NCBI RefSeq assembly: GCF_940670765.1
Contig: NZ_CALNVW010000034.1
Coordinates: forward strand, 62,001 to 126,000
Reading direction: 5' to 3'
DNA length: 64,000 bases
Origin: Streptomyces sp. A 4/2
GTDB lineage: Bacteria > Actinomycetota > Actinomycetes > Streptomycetales > Streptomycetaceae
Below the pieces are notes generated by a model, which was not told the DNA's origin, made no database searches, and saw only the letters and a list, made by a program, of their open reading frames with translations. Made by a program: the position numbers and the translations under genes. Below, one piece after another: positions 61,656 to 64,000 of this stretch (position 1 is the stretch's first letter; each line of letters starts with the position of its first letter).

Positions 61656-62519
61656 ATGACACCCGCCGATCCCACGGGCCAACAGCGCCGCCCCCCTGCC
61701 GACCTCACCACCACCCACACCCTCGACATCGGCCCCACCACCGTCGTCAAGCGCTACCGGTCCTGGGACCGCGACGAACCCCGCCGCGAATGGCAGACCC
61801 TCACCCTCCTCGCCCGGCACGCCCCCGGCCTCGCCCCACGCCCACTCGACCGGTCGGCCCACCCACCGGCCGTCACCATGGAACGCGTCCCCGGCACCCC
61901 CCTGCGCGGCACCCACGTCGGCCCCGCACAGACCACCGCACTCGCCGCAGCACTCACCCGCCTCCACGAAGCCGTCCCCCGCACCCAACTCGACGCCCTC
62001 CCGCCACGACTCTGGCCCCCGGCCCTCATCCTGCGCGGCGTACGCGACCAGTGCGCACAACCCTCACCCACCGCACCGGACACCGACCCCACCGAACAGG
62101 CCGCCCTCAGCGCAGGCACCGCCTGGATCTCCGCACCCCACCTCGACACCCTCGCCGCCACCGAACCCACCACCCCCGTCCTCGGCTTCGCCGACGGCAA
62201 CCTCGCCAACTACCTGTGGGACGGCACCCGCATCCGCCTCGTCGACTTCGAGAGCGCCGGCCGCGCCGACCGCATCCACGAACTCGCCGAGATCACCGAA
62301 CACATATCGGCCTGGTCCGACAGCGAACTCGACACCGACACCCTCCTCGGCCACTTCACCCTCACCCCCGCCGAAACCCGCCGCCTGCGCGAACTCCGCC
62401 GCCTCACCGCCCTCATGTGGCTCTGCATGCTCACCCTCGACCGCGCCACCGCACACCCCCGCAACCCACCCGGAACCGTCACCCGCCAAGCACGCCGGCT
62501 GCTCCACCTCCTGAACTGA
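61656..62519 (+). CDS. Aminoglycoside phosphotransferase-fold (APH) kinase-like protein
   Basis: 287 residues. The small-molecule kinase fold is recognisable from VVKRYRSWDRDEPRREWQTL (ATP-site Lys and Glu) and VTMERVPGTPLRG in the hinge. The catalytic loop is LGFADGNLANYLWDG, with Asp then Asn in place of HGDxxxxN, and the metal motif is IRLVDFESAG (DxD variant DFE). The missing His before the catalytic Asp is common in the diverged family. The substrate is unknown; antibiotic resistance should not be assumed. The coding strand is unusually C-rich even for this genome. Confidence 0.8.
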   Translation: MTPADPTGQQRRPPADLTTTHTLDIGPTTVVKRYRSWDRDEPRREWQTLTLLARHAPGLAPRPLDRSAHPPAVTMERVPGTPLRGTHVGPAQTTALAAALTRLHEAVPRTQLDALPPRLWPPALILRGVRDQCAQPSPTAPDTDPTEQAALSAGTAWISAPHLDTLAATEPTTPVLGFADGNLANYLWDGTRIRLVDFESAGRADRIHELAEITEHISAWSDSELDTDTLLGHFTLTPAETRRLRELRRLTALMWLCMLTLDRATAHPRNPPGTVTRQARRLLHLLN

Positions 62520-62873
62520 CGCCGAGGGACGCGAGGTTCTTCTCCTCCAGGTCCGCCCGCACGCCCTCGCGGCGCCGCCGACCAGCGGGCCACTACCCGT
62601 CACGAACCAAGAACCGCCGCACATTTCCCGTCAGGTCATGTTCGAGCGAAATTCATTCGATCACTACAGGCATCGGACGTCGTGGATGCCTATGGTGCGG
62701 GTTGCCACGGACAGACACGGAAATGCAAAGGAAAATACCCGGCGGTAGGTATTCCGAGGGGTTTTCACCGATGCCGGCCCGTGTTCTGCCGACTGGCTCT
62801 CCGCGAATCGACAAGAAGACGATCCGCGGACCTTTCAGAAGAACCTCAGAGCAAATACAAAGGAAACGCTGGG
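62520..62873. other. Intergenic region upstream of the secreted phosphoesterase gene
   Basis: 354 bases without a gene. From about 62600 it becomes AT-richer, as expected for a regulated promoter. Two inverted repeats stand out: AGGCATC-N10-GATGCCT (62668-62691) and AATACC-N8-GGTATT (62734-62753). I looked for a Pho box (direct repeats of GTTCACC type) and found no convincing one. The ribosome site is AAAGGAAA before ATG 62874. Confidence 0.5.
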
Positions 62874-64000
62874 ATGCAGATACCACGCGCGAGAATCCGA
62901 AGTCTGATGGTCGCGGCCCTGCTGGCATGCGCCGCCCTTCCGGGGACGGCTTCCGCGACCGCGGCGACCTCGGACACCACACCCGCGAACACCGGCTCCC
63001 CGGTCGTCGTGGGATCCACCGCGGTCCCCAAGCCGGACCACGTGGTCATGGTGATGATGGAGAACCACGGCTACGACGACATCCTCAACAACACGTCCGA
63101 CAAGCCGCAGGACCAGGCCCCGTACATCAAGTCCCTGGTCGCGCAGGGCGCGTCGTTCACCAACTCGTACGGCATCACCCACCCGAGCCTCCCCAACTAC
63201 TACGCGCTGCTGTCCGCCTCGGACACCGTCAGGACCAGCGACTTTCCCGCGCCGTCGTCCGTCGACGCCGACAACCTCCCCAACCAGCTGGTCACCCACG
63301 GGTACAGCTTCGCCGACTACGCCGACCAGGCCCTCCCCACCCAGTGGCTCCGTTACAAGACCACCCCCGGTGTACCCGGCAACCTGAACCCGATGGACAA
63401 GCGGCAGGAGGAGTTCCCGACCACCCAGGACGGATTCGCCGAACTGCCCACCGTCTCCTTCTACGTGGGCAACGGCATGCAGAGCATGCACGACGGCTCC
63501 ATCGCCCAGGGCGACGCCTTCGTCAAGAACACCTTCGGCTCGTACATCCAGTGGGCCAGGACCCACAACAGCCTCTTCGTGCTGACCTGGGACGAGGACG
63601 ACTTCACCCCGGCCAACCACATCCCGACGATCATGGTCGGGCCGATGGCCGAGGCCGGCGAGTACAGCGAGAAGATCAACCACTACAGCGTCCTGCGCAC
63701 CCTGCTGGACATGTACGGCCTGGACCACATCAACCACACGGCCGACGCGGACGTCTCGACGATCACCGACACCTGGGACATGTCGAAGACCGCCCGCCTG
63801 CAGGGCACGGCCGGGCGATGCCTGGAGAACCACCGGACCAACCCGGCAGAGACGGACCCACCCGGCCTGTGGCACTGCGAATCAGCCGCCGACCAGAAGT
63901 GGATCAGGCACGCGGACGGCACGATCCGCCAGTCCGGCACATGCCTGACCGCCACCACGAACGGAAAGACCGACCTCGCCGACTGCGACGGCACCCCCAC
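62874..64000 (+). CDS. Secreted phosphoesterase (acid phosphatase type) with ricin-type lectin domain, 3' end outside window
   Basis: At least 375 residues; the frame is still open at the window edge. The signal peptide is RIRSLMVAALLACAALPGTA, ending about ASATA. The phosphoesterase domain (phospholipase C/acid phosphatase family) shows DHVVMVMMENHGYDDIL, FTNSYGITHPSLPNYYALL, and LFVLTWDEDDFTPANHIPT with metal-binding Asp/Glu/His. HYSVLRTLLDMYGL closes the domain. From about residue 305 a ricin B-like beta-trefoil begins (GRCLENHRTN, DQKWIRHADGTIRQSGTCLT). It probably frees phosphate from organic phosphate esters outside the cell. Confidence 0.9.
   Translation, partial: MQIPRARIRSLMVAALLACAALPGTASATAATSDTTPANTGSPVVVGSTAVPKPDHVVMVMMENHGYDDILNNTSDKPQDQAPYIKSLVAQGASFTNSYGITHPSLPNYYALLSASDTVRTSDFPAPSSVDADNLPNQLVTHGYSFADYADQALPTQWLRYKTTPGVPGNLNPMDKRQEEFPTTQDGFAELPTVSFYVGNGMQSMHDGSIAQGDAFVKNTFGSYIQWARTHNSLFVLTWDEDDFTPANHIPTIMVGPMAEAGEYSEKINHYSVLRTLLDMYGLDHINHTADADVSTITDTWDMSKTARLQGTAGRCLENHRTNPAETDPPGLWHCESAADQKWIRHADGTIRQSGTCLTATTNGKTDLADCDGTP

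Noticed and set aside
61656..62519. Antibiotic-resistance call for the APH-fold gene
   Set aside because: The catalytic HGD motif is altered (ADGN) and no resistance-specific feature is visible; the fold alone does not define the substrate.
62520..62873. Pho box upstream of the secreted phosphoesterase
   Set aside because: GGTCATGTTCG and ATTCATTCGAT resemble half-units, but their spacing (17 bases) and sequence do not fit the 11-bp direct-repeat pattern.

Overview
The window is high-GC actinobacterial chromosome, almost certainly Streptomyces. Signs are the C/G third-position bias, many GTG starts, ATGA/GTGA gene overlaps, the PriA isomerase in place of separate HisA and TrpF, the small trpM gene between trpC and trpB, the HGxxPAAW small membrane protein and the TIGR03085 and DUF2752 families. 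Gene order resembles, from memory, the S. coelicolor SCO2020s-2060s core block. No rRNA, tRNA, CRISPR, insertion sequence or prophage was recognised. Both window edges cut genes: dnaE on the left and a secreted phosphoesterase on the right.

Region 1 (1-9.7 kb): the end of dnaE, a small conserved basic protein, an NYN-domain protein, an ABC-2 exporter pair, a membrane protein, and a leftward group of a conserved hypothetical, a LON-domain protein and a YbaK deacylase, followed by a leftward membrane-anchored protein. A 116-bp tandem-repeat tract lies just upstream of ybaK.

Region 2 (9.7-27.3 kb): amino-acid biosynthesis. hisD-hisC-hisB-(small membrane protein)-hisH-priA-(RidA-like)-hisF form a tightly overlapped operon with a perfect palindrome upstream. 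An ArsR-type regulator and MFS exporter follow, then a TIGR03085 protein, hisI, trpE, the Trp-associated membrane protein, HGxxPAAW and DUF2752 proteins, trpC-trpM-trpB-trpA, an anchored thioredoxin-fold protein and lgt with an unusual acidic tail.

Region 3 (27.3-38.6 kb, leftward): the most unusual unit. A LacI regulator heads two sugar-type ABC permeases, a lipoprotein binding protein, four consecutive ADP-ribosylglycohydrolase-family proteins, a class III CoA-transferase and a CitE-like lyase. Every junction overlaps by 1-4 bases except one 35-base gap. A 35-bp LacI-type operator sits at the head. One of the four glycohydrolase paralogues has lost part of the second metal-binding motif. 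The set looks like a catabolic pathway for an imported N-glycoside, but the substrate is unknown.

Region 4 (38.9-53.3 kb): a VIT-family transporter, gltB-gltD glutamate synthase, a vWA protein coupled to a HutD-family protein, two VOC proteins, a cold-shock protein with a long structured leader, a DEAD-box helicase, an ankyrin/HEAT protein and a metalloprotease-like protein.

Region 5 (53.4-64 kb): a secreted trypsin, a Tat-exported GH101 endo-alpha-N-acetylgalactosaminidase, a GH35 beta-galactosidase and a divergent AraC regulator. These could together degrade mucin-type O-glycoproteins. Then come chorismate mutase, a thioredoxin-fold lipoprotein, a phosphotransferase-fold protein and a secreted phosphoesterase with a ricin-type lectin domain.

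Many genes here appear leaderless: a -10-like hexamer lies 6-8 bases before the start codon. I used this to choose several starts. All calls are by eye; no database search was run.
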